From assembly GCF_017255185.1 (NCBI RefSeq), contig NZ_JAFKCZ010000007.1, positions 62,001-126,000 of the forward strand: a stretch of DNA of 64,000 bases, given 5' to 3'. The notes beneath the pieces are model-generated. The model was given only the letters and a program-made list of their open reading frames with translations, was not told the origin of the DNA and searched no databases. Below are positions 29,163-38,538 of the stretch, one piece after another; within the stretch, counting starts at the first letter, position 1; each line of letters begins with the position of its first letter. The position numbers and the translations under genes are program-made. Source of the DNA: Parahaliea mediterranea (GTDB lineage Bacteria; Pseudomonadota; Gammaproteobacteria; Pseudomonadales; Halieaceae).

Positions 29163-30077
29163 TCAGCGGGCACCGACAACCTCCGCCGCGCCCCGCTCCC
29201 CCTGCCGCTGTTCGCGGCTCAAGGCCAGGAAATCCTCCCGCAGATTGCCGAGCTTGCGCCGCAGGCGACGGTCCTGGCGCTCGCTGCGCATGTCGATCAC
29301 CGCCACCAGGGCCCCCTGAATGGTGCCCAGGTTGTGTTGGTACATTTCCCGGTAGTCCTCGCTGCTGGACTGCCAGCGGCTGGCCACTGCCTCGCGCACC
29401 GCCTGCTGCCAACCGGGCTCGCGCTGCAACAGCCCCTCCAGGCGCCCGGTCCAGCGCGAGCGCTCCTCCAGCCAGAGATGATCAAAACGCCGCAACTCGG
29501 CCACCGCCACCCTCAGGATATCGCGCTGCGCGGGATCCAGCCGCCCCAGGTAATCCTGGCAGTTATCCAGCAGGCGATCGTAGGTGTCCTCGCGGTACTC
29601 GGCGAGGTCCCGCTCCAGGTACTCCTCTTCGAGCTCTTCCTGCTGCTCTCGCAGGTTGTCGATAAACTCCGCCACCTGCTGGTCGCTGAGCCGGTCGCCC
29701 AGGGGCAGCAGCCAGTCCAGGGAGCGGGTCTGCAGGCGGTCACTGGCAATCTCCACTTCACGCGCCAGCACCTCGGCTTCCGCCAGGGTCAGGGGCTCGT
29801 CGAGCATGCCTTCCGCCCGCGCGAGCAGGTCGGCGTAGCGGGGCAGCTCCTGGTAGCGGTGCCATTGCAGAAAAGGCGCCAGCAGGCGCTCCAGCTCCCG
29901 GTCCTGTTCCGCACTGAGCGCCACGTAGTCATCCACATACCACGGCACCAGGAATTCCAGCCGATTGTAGAGAAAGGAGGTGGTGCTGCAGGCCGCCAGC
30001 AGGGCGAGGCAGGCCAGCAGCGGCAGCAGGCGCAGCCGCCGAAACCGGCGCCGGATGTCAGGGGTAGTCCAGTCCAT
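29163..30077 (-). CDS. DUF6279-like lipoprotein
   Basis: A 304-residue predicted lipoprotein. The signal peptide LRLLPLLACLALLAAC ends in the lipobox LAAC, followed by STTSFLYNRLEFLVPWYVDD, a segment I associate with the DUF6279 family. The rest is long, highly charged helices (EEYLERDLAEYREDTYDRLL). It probably sits on the periplasmic face of a membrane. The start overlaps the upstream VOC gene by about 20 bases, suggesting coupling. Function unknown. Confidence 0.75.
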   Translation of the reverse strand: MDWTTPDIRRRFRRLRLLPLLACLALLAACSTTSFLYNRLEFLVPWYVDDYVALSAEQDRELERLLAPFLQWHRYQELPRYADLLARAEGMLDEPLTLAEAEVLAREVEIASDRLQTRSLDWLLPLGDRLSDQQVAEFIDNLREQQEELEEEYLERDLAEYREDTYDRLLDNCQDYLGRLDPAQRDILRVAVAELRRFDHLWLEERSRWTGRLEGLLQREPGWQQAVREAVASRWQSSSEDYREMYQHNLGTIQGALVAVIDMRSERQDRRLRRKLGNLREDFLALSREQRQGERGAAEVVGAR

Positions 30078-30510
30078 CGCTGGCGAACAGCATGTCGATA
30101 TTGCGAAAAGCCTTGAATTCCAGGTAGTTGCCCGCGGGGTCGCGGATGAACAGGGTGCGCTGTTCCCCGCGCCGGCCGGCAAAGCGCGTCACCGGTTCAA
30201 TCACGAATGGCACCTCCCGTTCCCGCAGGCGCTCGACGAGCGCCTGCAACTGGTCCCAGGACAGGATAGCGCCAAAATGCGATGCCGGCACGTCTTCGCC
30301 GTCCACCGGGTTAGTGGCCACTGTTTGCATCACCTCCTGCGGCACTTGATGGGTGACCAGCTGGTGGCCCCAGAAGTCGAAGTCGATCCACCGTGATGAC
30401 GACCGGCCGCGGCGACAGCCCAGCACTTCGCCGTAGAAGTGCGCTGCCGCCTTGAGGTCGTCCACCGGCAGGGCCAGGTGAAACAGGGCTGTACCTCCGC
30501 CGCTCACCAC
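30058..30510 (-). CDS. VOC family (glyoxalase/dioxygenase fold) protein
   Basis: A 150-residue vicinal-oxygen-chelate protein. A His in ALFHLALPVDD, a second in ASHFGAILS and a Glu in GNYLEFKAF occupy the usual metal-ligand positions, so metal binding is likely. The activity (glyoxalase, isomerase or resistance protein) cannot be told. Its start region overlaps the end of the dehydratase gene by seven bases in a three-gene compact set. Confidence 0.8.
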   Translation of the reverse strand: MVSGGGTALFHLALPVDDLKAAAHFYGEVLGCRRGRSSSRWIDFDFWGHQLVTHQVPQEVMQTVATNPVDGEDVPASHFGAILSWDQLQALVERLREREVPFVIEPVTRFAGRRGEQRTLFIRDPAGNYLEFKAFRNIDMLFASDGLDYP

Positions 30511-31460
30511 GGGAGCTGGTCCAGGTCCAGGTTGCCGCCGCTGATCACGATACCCGCGCGGCGGCCGCGAAAGCGCTCGGGGTGTTCGAGCACGCCGGCG
30601 AAACTGACTGCCCCGGACGGTTCAACCAGGGTTTTCAACCGCGTCCACTGCAAGCGCATGGCGCGCACGATGGCCTCGTCGGGGACGGTAACGATGGTAT
30701 CCACGTGCTGGCGGATAATGCGGTAGTTGAGTTCGCCGAGGCTGGTGCGCAGCCCGTCGGCGATGGTATCCGGCGCGGTCTGCTCCACCAGCCGGCCGAG
30801 TCCGAAGGAGCGAAAGGCATCGTCGGCGCCCGCGGGCTCCACCGCCAGCACCTCGATCGCCGGATTGATGGCCTTGGCGGCGATGGCCACCCCGGCCAGC
30901 AGCCCGCCGCCGCCCACCGGCACCGCGATCACCTCGAGGTCCGCCACCTGCCGCAGCAACTCCAGGGCGGTGGTGCCCTGACCGGCGATTACCCGGGGAT
31001 CGTTATAGGGGTGCACCAGATGCGCGCCGGTCTCGGCGATCACCCGCTCCAGGGTTGCCTGCCGGGCCGCCAGGGTCGGTTCACACTCCACGATAAAGGC
31101 GCCGTAACCCGCCACCGCCGCCTTCTTTACCGCCGGGGCGTTGGCGGGCATCACAATATGGGCGGGGATGCCCCGGCGGCGCGCCGCCATCGCCAGCGCG
31201 GCGCCGTGGTTGCCCGAGGAGTGAGTAGCCACCCCCCGGGCGGCCTCGGCCTCCGGCAGGCTGAGCACCGCGTTGCTGGCGCCCCGGGCCTTGAAGGCGC
31301 CGACCTTTTGCAGATTCTCGCATTTGAAAAACAGCCGGGCCCCGCAGAGCTCGTCCAGTTGCGCGCTGGTGTACACCGGCGTGTGGTGGATATAGTCGGC
31401 AATGCGCGCCGCGGCCTGTTCCACCTGCGCCAGTTCGGGGGCCTGCGCTGCCTGCGTCAT
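30504..31460 (-). CDS. PLP-dependent threonine/serine dehydratase-like enzyme
   Basis: A 318-residue fold-type II PLP enzyme. The PLP Lys is in VGAFKARGASNAV, followed by HSSGNHGAALA and the glycine loop VPVGGGGLLAG. It lacks the C-terminal ACT regulatory domains of the ilvA product at 19.5 kb, so it is of catabolic or serine-racemase/hydroxyaspartate-dehydratase type. HSSGNHG rather than ASAGNHA is frequent in serine racemase-like members. The stop and the start of its neighbours overlap, indicating coupling. Confidence 0.85.
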   Translation of the reverse strand: MTQAAQAPELAQVEQAAARIADYIHHTPVYTSAQLDELCGARLFFKCENLQKVGAFKARGASNAVLSLPEAEAARGVATHSSGNHGAALAMAARRRGIPAHIVMPANAPAVKKAAVAGYGAFIVECEPTLAARQATLERVIAETGAHLVHPYNDPRVIAGQGTTALELLRQVADLEVIAVPVGGGGLLAGVAIAAKAINPAIEVLAVEPAGADDAFRSFGLGRLVEQTAPDTIADGLRTSLGELNYRIIRQHVDTIVTVPDEAIVRAMRLQWTRLKTLVEPSGAVSFAGVLEHPERFRGRRAGIVISGGNLDLDQLPW

Positions 31461-32230
31461 AGTCTACTCCGGGAATCGCCGGCCGCTTGCGGGCCGGCCT
31501 TGGGTGAATGGCATCGGGAATTATCCGCGCCATCGCCGGACCCTGTAAAGCCAGCGCCCGGCACCACCGACAGCCGCCAATCCGCCCGGCGCCAGAGCAG
31601 GTAGCCGAGCAGGTAATTGACCTGCAGCAACAGCGCCAACACCCACTCAAAAGCGTGCTCCACCGCGTCGTAGCCGTGATCGTCGACCAACTGCCAAATC
31701 ACCGTGGCGAGCCCCAGGCACAACAGCACCGCGCAGTTGCCGAGCATCACCCGCGCATAGGGTCCCGCGGCCTCGATCAAAGCCGCCCTTGCCCGCAGTT
31801 GCCCGGCGAACAGCAACTGGGCGAGAAAACTCAGCGAAAAGTACAGCACGATACCGACGCGGCGCTGCCGCTGCCAGCGCTCCCCGGCCTCGCCCAGCAC
31901 CACGGTGTAGGCGACCAGTCCGCAGCAGGCCAGCACCCCCAGCCACAGCATCCAGTCAAGGGCGCGGCCGCGCACGGCCGGCGCCACCGCCCGCAACCAG
32001 GCGCGATTCAGCCACCAGTAGGCGACAAAGATCACCGCCGCCGGCAGCATGGTGGCGCGAAACAGGTAACTGGCGGGCGGCTGGCGCCCGGTGGCGCTGA
32101 TCGAGGTGCAGCTGTCGATGTAGGGGAAGCACCAGTCGACCAGCTGGTGGCTGGCGGCCACGAGATAGGTCAGATGGACCGCGAGAAAAGGCAGCAGCGC
32201 GGCCCACAGCGCGACGGGACGGGGGTTCAT
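31457..32230 (-). CDS. Multi-spanning membrane protein, Frag1/DRAM/Sfk1-like
   Basis: A 257-residue protein with about six hydrophobic segments. The segment SISATGRQPPASYLFR, after a first loop containing WCFPYIDSCT, recalls the Frag1/DRAM/Sfk1 family, whose bacterial members are uncharacterised. The C-terminal 30 residues are polar and likely cytoplasmic. ATGA overlap couples it to the dehydratase gene. The family call is tentative; a membrane protein is certain. Confidence 0.6.
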   Translation of the reverse strand: MNPRPVALWAALLPFLAVHLTYLVAASHQLVDWCFPYIDSCTSISATGRQPPASYLFRATMLPAAVIFVAYWWLNRAWLRAVAPAVRGRALDWMLWLGVLACCGLVAYTVVLGEAGERWQRQRRVGIVLYFSLSFLAQLLFAGQLRARAALIEAAGPYARVMLGNCAVLLCLGLATVIWQLVDDHGYDAVEHAFEWVLALLLQVNYLLGYLLWRRADWRLSVVPGAGFTGSGDGADNSRCHSPKAGPQAAGDSRSRL

Positions 32231-32286
32231 GGCCTGAGTGTAGCACCGCCCCTGTGCTATGCTCGGCCATTTCGCCAGGGGTCTTC

Positions 32287-33633
32287 ATGGAATTACTGCA
32301 GCAGCTGTCCGCCACCTTTGCCGACGCCGTCTGGGGTACCCCGCTGGTGATGCTGCTGCTTGGGGGAGGCATTTTTTTCGCCCTCTACTCCCGCTTCCTG
32401 CCCTACCGCCACTTCGGCCACGCCCTGGGCATCATGCTGGGACGCCACGACACCCCCGATGAGCCCGGCGAGTTGAGCCACGCCCAGGCGCTGGCCGCGG
32501 CACTGTCGGGCACCATGGGACTGGGCAATATTTCCGGCGTCGCCCTGGCGATCGCCGCGGGCGGTCCCGGGGCGGTATTCTGGATGTGGATGTCCGCCCT
32601 GGTGGGCATCGCCACCAAGTTCTTCACCTGTACCCTGGGGGTCATGTACCGGGGACGGGACAACCTCGGGCACCTGCAGGGGGGCCCGATGTACATTATC
32701 CGCGAGGGCCTGCCGCGCGCGTTCTACCCCCTGGCCATCCTGTTCTCGGTGGCGGGCCTGATCGGCACCCTGCCCATCTTCCAGGCCAACCAGCTCACCG
32801 CCCTGGTCCGCGAGCAGGTGTTTCCGCAGCAGGACCCCACGCTGACCGGCTTCGGTATCGGCTGCGTGATGGCACTGCTGGTGGGCGTGGTCATTTTCGG
32901 CGGCCTGCCCCGGGTGGCGAGGGTCGCGGTGACCCTGCTGCCGATCATGGTGGTGACCTACCTCGCCATGACCGTGGCGCTGCTGCTGTTGCACTTTGAC
33001 GAGGTACCGGCCCTGCTTGGCTCGATTGTCAGCGACGCCTTCAATCCCCAGGCCGCGGGCGGCGGGCTGCTGGGCATCATCCTGGTGGGCGTCAGCCGCG
33101 GCGCCTTCTCCAACGAGGCGGGTGTCGGCACCGAGGTGATGGCCCACGGCGCGGCGCGCACCAGCGAGCCGGTGCGCGAGGGCCTGGTGGCGATGATGGG
33201 CCCGGTGGCGGACACCCTCATTGTGTGCACCTGCACCGCCCTGGTGATCCTCCTCGCCGGCACCTGGCAGGACCCGGGCGGGTTGTCCGGAATCAACCTG
33301 ACCACCAACGCCATCCGCCAGGATTTCGGCCTGACCGGCGTCGTGCTGATGTTCATCGTCACCCTGATCCTGTCCAGCACCACCATGTTCACCATGTGGT
33401 ACTACGGCGCCAAGTGCTTCGGCTTCCTGTTCGGGGCCGACATCCAGCACCACTACCGCTGGTTCTTCGTGGGCACCGTGATCTTCGGCGCCACGGTGAG
33501 CATCGACGTGGTGTTCAACCTGATCTCGGGCTCCTACGGCCTGATGGCCATTCCCACCATGATCGCCACACTGATGCTGTCCGGGCGGGTGATGGCGGCG
33601 GCGCGGGATTACTTCCGGCGGCACCCGTACTGA
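32287..33633 (+). CDS. Alanine/glycine:cation symporter (AGCS family)
   Basis: A 448-residue inner-membrane transporter with about ten to eleven helices, importing alanine or glycine with sodium or protons. AGCS signatures include LSGTMGLGNISGVALAIAAG, PGAVFWMWMSALVG and RGAFSNEAGVGTE. The ATG at 32287 follows a short divergent gap. It faces the amino-acid dehydratase cluster, so amino-acid use may be a shared theme. Confidence 0.93.
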   Translation: MELLQQLSATFADAVWGTPLVMLLLGGGIFFALYSRFLPYRHFGHALGIMLGRHDTPDEPGELSHAQALAAALSGTMGLGNISGVALAIAAGGPGAVFWMWMSALVGIATKFFTCTLGVMYRGRDNLGHLQGGPMYIIREGLPRAFYPLAILFSVAGLIGTLPIFQANQLTALVREQVFPQQDPTLTGFGIGCVMALLVGVVIFGGLPRVARVAVTLLPIMVVTYLAMTVALLLLHFDEVPALLGSIVSDAFNPQAAGGGLLGIILVGVSRGAFSNEAGVGTEVMAHGAARTSEPVREGLVAMMGPVADTLIVCTCTALVILLAGTWQDPGGLSGINLTTNAIRQDFGLTGVVLMFIVTLILSSTTMFTMWYYGAKCFGFLFGADIQHHYRWFFVGTVIFGATVSIDVVFNLISGSYGLMAIPTMIATLMLSGRVMAAARDYFRRHPY

Positions 33634-33760
33634 CAGGCCTGGCGCAACGCCCCCACGACTTCGCCGCCATCGGGAAACACACTGTCCGTCAACGCACGCT
33701 AACCCCCGCGCTCTTTCATGCCACCATGATCCCAAACCAAAACCGGTCGGGGGGACGGAC

Positions 33761-34549
33761 ATGGTGTGGTCGACACAGGCCTTTGGCGAACGCTACGGCC
33801 CCTGGGCAGTGGTCACCGGCGCCTCCGCCGGCATCGGTCGCGAGTTTGCGCGGCAACTGGCGGACCTGGGCCTCAATCTTTTACTGGTGGCCCGCCGCGA
33901 GCCCGAGCTGGCCGCCCTCGCCCGCGACCTGCAACAGGGCCACGGCATTCTGGCGCGAGTGCTGGCGACGGACCTATCGCAGGCGGAGGGACTGGCCAAA
34001 CTGCTGCGGACCATCGACACGCTGGAGGTCGGCCTGCTGGTCAATAACGCCGGCGCCCCCAGCTTTCACGGCCACTTCGCCTCGCGGACCTGGTCCGCGG
34101 TGGCGGACACCCTGTACTTCAACACCCAGGTGCAGTTGCGCCTGATTCACCACCTGCTGCCCTCACTGCTGGAGCGGGGGCGCGGCGGAATTATCCAGGT
34201 CAGCTCCATCACCGGGCACACGCCGGTGCCCTACATGGCCGAGTACGCCGCCTGTAAGGCCTACCAGCTGGCGCTGGGCGAATCCCTGCACGTCGAATTG
34301 CGCGACCGGGGCGTGGATGTGCTGGTGCTGAGTCCGGGCGCCACCCGCTCCGAACGGGTCGATTTCGGCATGCACCCGCGGCCGGTGGCACGTGCCGCCA
34401 TCAATGGGTTGGGCAAGCTACCGAGCGTGGTGCCCGGCCGCCTCAATCGCTGGAGCGCGTTTCGCTTTCGACACCTCGATTCACGCCGCCGGGCGCTGTG
34501 GCGCATGGGCCGCTTCCAGTCCCGCCGACTGGAACCGGCGGGAGAGTAA
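33761..34549 (+). CDS. Short-chain dehydrogenase/reductase
   Basis: A 262-residue NAD(P)-dependent oxidoreductase of the classical SDR type. The cofactor motif is VVTGASAGIGREFA, the structural motif is NNAGAP, and the catalytic triad is Ser in VSSITGH with Tyr-Lys in YAACKAY. The arginine-rich C-terminus (WRMGRFQSRRLEP) is unusual. It lies 107 bases ahead of the five-gene catabolic operon on the same strand and may belong to it. Confidence 0.88.
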   Translation: MVWSTQAFGERYGPWAVVTGASAGIGREFARQLADLGLNLLLVARREPELAALARDLQQGHGILARVLATDLSQAEGLAKLLRTIDTLEVGLLVNNAGAPSFHGHFASRTWSAVADTLYFNTQVQLRLIHHLLPSLLERGRGGIIQVSSITGHTPVPYMAEYAACKAYQLALGESLHVELRDRGVDVLVLSPGATRSERVDFGMHPRPVARAAINGLGKLPSVVPGRLNRWSAFRFRHLDSRRRALWRMGRFQSRRLEPAGE

Positions 34550-34656
34550 ACACCATTGTTTCCGGTGCAAGAACAATCTAACCACCGCCAGCGGTTTATC
34601 CCCCCGAAGCGCCGGGAGTAGTCTCACAGCATCCGTACCGATACTGGAGAAACACC

Positions 34657-35850
34657 ATGGACCGCTACCTTATTGTTTCCACCGATGGCCACGCGGGCCT
34701 GCCGATGGAGGGCTATCGGGACTTCGTCGAAGCGCGTTTCCACGAGGCCTTCGACAAGGCCCTGCCCGTGCAGCGGGAGATGACCCGCAAGGCCGAGGAA
34801 AAATTCCTCATTTCCGACTTCAACGATAACTGGCGCCGGGGCATCGAGGACGACCTGGCCGGCGCCTGGGACGGCGCCGTGCGCAACCGTGTCATCGACG
34901 CGGACGGCGTGGCGGCGGAAGTCCTGTTTCCCGACGGAATCACGGAAATGAATGCGCCGCCCTTCGGCGCCGGCCTCGGCCTGCGCCCCTGGGGGGTGGA
35001 CCCGCAGTTGCAGTGGGCCGGCGCCCGCGCCCACAACCGCTGGATCGCCGAGTTCTGCCGCGAGGACCCGGACCGTCGTATTGGCTTGGCTATCGTGCTG
35101 ATGCTCTACGATGTGGACCAGGCGCTGAAGGAAGTGCAATGGGCCTATGACAATGGCCTGAAGGGTATCCTGATCCCCGCGCTGATGGGCGACCACGACC
35201 CCTACAACCACCCCAAGTACGACCCCATCTGGGCCTTCTGCCAGGACCACGGCATGGTCGTCCACACCCACTCCGGCCCCTCCCCGGACTACAACTTCGA
35301 CCTGCCCGGCGCGGTGGGCGTCTACCTCACCGAGTTCGCCTGGTGGGCCAGCCGCCCCCTGTGGCACATGATCTTCGGCGGCGTGTTCGAGCGCTTCCCC
35401 CGCCTGCATTTCGTCATCACCGAAGTCAGCGAATTCTGGATTCCCCACCTGCTGGAACTGATGGACGTGCGCGCCTCGGTCAAGCACACCAGCGGCAAAC
35501 TGGGTGATTTCCGCAGCAACCTGACCCTGAAACCGAGCGAATACTTCCGCCGCAACTGCTGGGTGGGCGCCTCGGCCCTGTTCGACGAAAGTTCCACCGC
35601 GGTGCGCCACGACATCGGCATCAACAACGTCATGTGGGGCACCGACTATCCCCATCCGGAGGGGTCCTGGCCCCACACCCGGCAAAAACTGCGCGAGTTT
35701 TTCACCGGCATGCCGCCGGCGGAAATCGAGGCGATCCTGGGCGGCAACGCGGTGGACTGCTACCACCTTGACCGCGCCCGGCTCGACCCGATCGCCGCCC
35801 GGGTCGGCCCCCTGCGCAGCGACTACGCAACCACCGCGGGAGCAGCCTGA
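34657..35850 (+). CDS. Amidohydrolase-2 family metal-dependent hydrolase
   Basis: A 397-residue TIM-barrel enzyme of the group that includes ACMSD, LigW and LigY, which carry out decarboxylation or C-C/C-N hydrolysis of ring-cleavage products. Metal-site segments are VSTDGHAGLP near the N-terminus, VVHTHSGPSPD, HFVITEVSE and the terminal MWGTDYPHPEGSW. The N-terminal motif is D-G-H rather than H-x-H. It is the first gene of a tight operon; its stop overlaps the Rieske start by one base (TGATG). Confidence 0.85.
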   Translation: MDRYLIVSTDGHAGLPMEGYRDFVEARFHEAFDKALPVQREMTRKAEEKFLISDFNDNWRRGIEDDLAGAWDGAVRNRVIDADGVAAEVLFPDGITEMNAPPFGAGLGLRPWGVDPQLQWAGARAHNRWIAEFCREDPDRRIGLAIVLMLYDVDQALKEVQWAYDNGLKGILIPALMGDHDPYNHPKYDPIWAFCQDHGMVVHTHSGPSPDYNFDLPGAVGVYLTEFAWWASRPLWHMIFGGVFERFPRLHFVITEVSEFWIPHLLELMDVRASVKHTSGKLGDFRSNLTLKPSEYFRRNCWVGASALFDESSTAVRHDIGINNVMWGTDYPHPEGSWPHTRQKLREFFTGMPPAEIEAILGGNAVDCYHLDRARLDPIAARVGPLRSDYATTAGAA

Positions 35851-36848
35851 TGAATGCCAGATTTCCAATGCCAATCCCCGTGGGCTGGTACTGCGTGGGC
35901 TTCGCCGACGAACTCGCCGTGGGCGAAGTGCGCAACATCCACTACTTCGATCGCGACATGGTGCTGTTTCGCACCGAAAGCGGCGCCGTCGGCCTGGTCG
36001 ATCCCGCCTGCCCCCATCTCGGCGCGCACCTGGGCCACGGCGGGGTTGTGGTGGGCGAATCGATCCGCTGCCCCTTTCACCACTGGCAGTACGACCGCCG
36101 GGGCATGGTGACCGATATCCCCTACGCCAAGGCCATTCCCCCCCGGGCGCGGGACCAGGCCTGCCTGCGCACCTACCCGGTGACCGAAGCCAACGAGGTC
36201 ATCTGGGCCTGGTACCACCCCGACAACGCGCCGCCGCCCTACGAGGTGATCGAACTCGACGAGCTACGGGACCCCGAATGGGTGGAACAGGAGCGCTACT
36301 TCTGGAGCTTCAGCTCCCACCCCCAGGAAATCGCCGAGAACGGCGTGGACGTGGCCCACTTCAAGTACGTGCACCGCATGGAAGCGGTGCCAGAGGGGGA
36401 GACCCGCTACGACGGCCACATCCGCCGCAGCCGGGTCAGCGGCCGGCGCAAGGTCACCGACGCCAGCGGCCGTGAAATCGAGATCGATTCCTCGGTGGAA
36501 GTGGTGCAGAACGGCGCCGGCCAGAAGTGGACCCGCTTCAAGGGGCTGGTGGACTACCTGCTGCAGGTGCTGGTGACGCCGGTGAACGGCGAACAGGTCG
36601 AGGTCCGCTTCGCCTATACCCACCGGCGCTATCCCGAGGACTCCTTCGAGTACCAGGCACTGCGCCAGGCCATCGCCAATACCAATGGCCAGAGCGGCCT
36701 CGAGGGCGATATCCCGATCTGGCACAACAAGTTCCACCTGACCGAGCCCCTGCTGTGTGACGGCGACGGCCCGGTGATGCGCTTTCGGCGTTATTTTTCG
36801 CAGTTTTACCCCGCGCCGGAACCGGCGCCCGTTGTCCGAGGAGAATAA
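35850..36848 (+). CDS. Rieske non-heme iron oxygenase, KshA-like
   Basis: A 332-residue terminal oxygenase. The [2Fe-2S] Rieske centre has the exact CxH-x17-CxxH spacing at residues 54-77 (CPHLGAH, then CPFHHW). The mononuclear iron site shows Asp167, His170 and His175 in GVDVAHFKYVH. The stretch IPYAKAIPPRARD and NAPPPYEV resembles 3-ketosteroid 9-alpha-hydroxylase KshA as I recall it. No ferredoxin reductase partner is encoded nearby. The substrate is unknown; a steroid- or terpenoid-like ring is an inference. Confidence 0.9.
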   Translation: MNARFPMPIPVGWYCVGFADELAVGEVRNIHYFDRDMVLFRTESGAVGLVDPACPHLGAHLGHGGVVVGESIRCPFHHWQYDRRGMVTDIPYAKAIPPRARDQACLRTYPVTEANEVIWAWYHPDNAPPPYEVIELDELRDPEWVEQERYFWSFSSHPQEIAENGVDVAHFKYVHRMEAVPEGETRYDGHIRRSRVSGRRKVTDASGREIEIDSSVEVVQNGAGQKWTRFKGLVDYLLQVLVTPVNGEQVEVRFAYTHRRYPEDSFEYQALRQAIANTNGQSGLEGDIPIWHNKFHLTEPLLCDGDGPVMRFRRYFSQFYPAPEPAPVVRGE

Positions 36849-36852
36849 GACC

Positions 36853-37677
36853 ATGGCTCAATTACGTTACGTTCGCGACCCATCCCGCACCGCGCCCCCC
36901 CGCCCCGGCCTCGACTGCACCGTGACCTCCCTGCGCTGCGTCTACGAAACCGACCCGGCGATACACGCGGCGCTGTTGCCGGCGCCACTGGAGCCCAGTG
37001 CCGAACCCCGGATCTTCATCCAGCACGCCAATGTCGCCATGCATGTCAGCGACGACAAGACGGTGGAAATCGGCGCCGCGACTGTGGGCGTGAAGTGCCG
37101 CTACGGCGACACCGAGGGCCACTACGTGCTGGCCATGCCGATGCACGGCGAGTTCGTGGTGATCGGCGGTCGCGAGCGTTTCGGCGAGCCCAAGAAAATC
37201 GCCGAAGTCGCAACGATGGAGCGCAACGGGGACACGGTGCGCACCCGCATCGCACGCCACGGCATTACCTTCCTGGAGATGGCCGGGGAAGTGGGCGAGC
37301 CACTGCCGACACCGGAACCCTTCACCGAGTACTTCTTCTGCCACAAGGCGCTGCCGCGCATCGATGGCGAACCGGGATTCGATGGCAGCGTGTTCCTGAC
37401 CCGGCTCAACTGGGAGCGCAATTACGAGAGCGTGCACCAGGTCAACAATGCCGAAGTGATCCTGCGCGACAGCCCCTACGACCCGCTGGTGGACGTCCCG
37501 GTCAAGCGCATCGTCACCATGCAGCTGGCTCGCGGCGCCACCCGCACCAGTGGCCAGGTCCTGGCGGAAATTCCCGGCGACAACCTGGTGAATTTCATCC
37601 ATCAACGCTACGACGACATCGACATACCGGCGCTGGAGATCGACGGGGCTGCGCGGGGTCTCGCGGCCAATGGATGA
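36853..37677 (+). CDS. Acetoacetate decarboxylase family protein
   Basis: A 274-residue ADC-fold protein. The catalytic Lys pair appears as FGEPKKIAEV (Lys114-Lys115), at the same position as in clostridial acetoacetate decarboxylase, so Schiff-base chemistry on a beta-keto acid or related aldol reaction is likely. The ATG at 36853 follows GAGGAG closely. The gene starts four bases after the Rieske stop and overlaps the next SDR by eight bases, so it is part of the operon. Confidence 0.85.
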   Translation: MAQLRYVRDPSRTAPPRPGLDCTVTSLRCVYETDPAIHAALLPAPLEPSAEPRIFIQHANVAMHVSDDKTVEIGAATVGVKCRYGDTEGHYVLAMPMHGEFVVIGGRERFGEPKKIAEVATMERNGDTVRTRIARHGITFLEMAGEVGEPLPTPEPFTEYFFCHKALPRIDGEPGFDGSVFLTRLNWERNYESVHQVNNAEVILRDSPYDPLVDVPVKRIVTMQLARGATRTSGQVLAEIPGDNLVNFIHQRYDDIDIPALEIDGAARGLAANG

Positions 37678-38533
37678 TTTGCGTGGCAAGACCGCCGTGG
37701 TCACCGGCGGCGCCTCCGGCGTCGGCCACTGCCTGTGCCGGCTATTTGCCGAGCAGGGCATGCGGGTGGCGATGGTGGACGTGGAGGCCGGACGCCTAGC
37801 CGGCGCGGCACAGACACTGCGCGAAGCGGGCCTGGCGGTGGTCGACATGCAGGCCGATGTCACCGACCCGGACGCCATGGACGCCCTGGCGCAACGCGTG
37901 GCCGCGGAGCTGGGCCCGGTTCATGTACTGTGCAATAACGCCGGCGTCGGTATCAAGGAGGCCCAGCGCCGCATGTGGACACTCACCCCCAATGACTGGA
38001 CCTGGGGCTTCAATGTCAACGTACACGGCATCGCCAACGGCATTCGCGCTTTTGTGCCCGGCATGCTGGCCCACGGCGAGGCCGGGCATGTGGTCAATAC
38101 CTCCTCCGGCAACGGCGGCCTGACCTCCCTGCCGACCACCCCGATCTACGCCGCCACCAAGGCGGCGGTGACCAGCATGAGCGAGGTGCTGCACTACCAG
38201 TTCCTGATGGAGGGAGCCGCGCTGCAGGCCCATGTCCTGTTCCCCGGCCCCCACGTGGTAAACACCAATATCCTCAACTCGATGCGCAATCGGCCGGCGG
38301 CGCTGCGCGACGACGAGGAGACGCCGGCCTATGTCAGCATGCGCGACCTGCTCCAGGCCTCGGGCATTGCCGACCCACAGCTCACCGAACCCGAAGAGGT
38401 GGCGGCAACCTGCCTGGAGGGCATGCGGGCGGGCCGGTTCTGGATACTGCCAGGGCATTCCGCCCAGGACGACAAAATACAAAAGCGCACCGGGGACATC
38501 CTCGCGCGCCGCAACCCGACACTGCCGGAGTAA
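37670..38533 (+). CDS. Short-chain dehydrogenase/reductase of the catabolic operon
   Basis: A 287-residue SDR with VVTGGASGVGHCLC (cofactor), VLCNNAGVG, Ser in NTSSGNGG and YAATK for catalysis. Asp in VAMVDVEAGRL after beta-2 predicts NAD preference. It probably oxidises an alcohol intermediate of the pathway. It is translationally coupled to the decarboxylase gene by an 8-base overlap. Confidence 0.88.
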   Translation: MDDLRGKTAVVTGGASGVGHCLCRLFAEQGMRVAMVDVEAGRLAGAAQTLREAGLAVVDMQADVTDPDAMDALAQRVAAELGPVHVLCNNAGVGIKEAQRRMWTLTPNDWTWGFNVNVHGIANGIRAFVPGMLAHGEAGHVVNTSSGNGGLTSLPTTPIYAATKAAVTSMSEVLHYQFLMEGAALQAHVLFPGPHVVNTNILNSMRNRPAALRDDEETPAYVSMRDLLQASGIADPQLTEPEEVAATCLEGMRAGRFWILPGHSAQDDKIQKRTGDILARRNPTLPE

Positions 38534-38538
38534 AGCCC

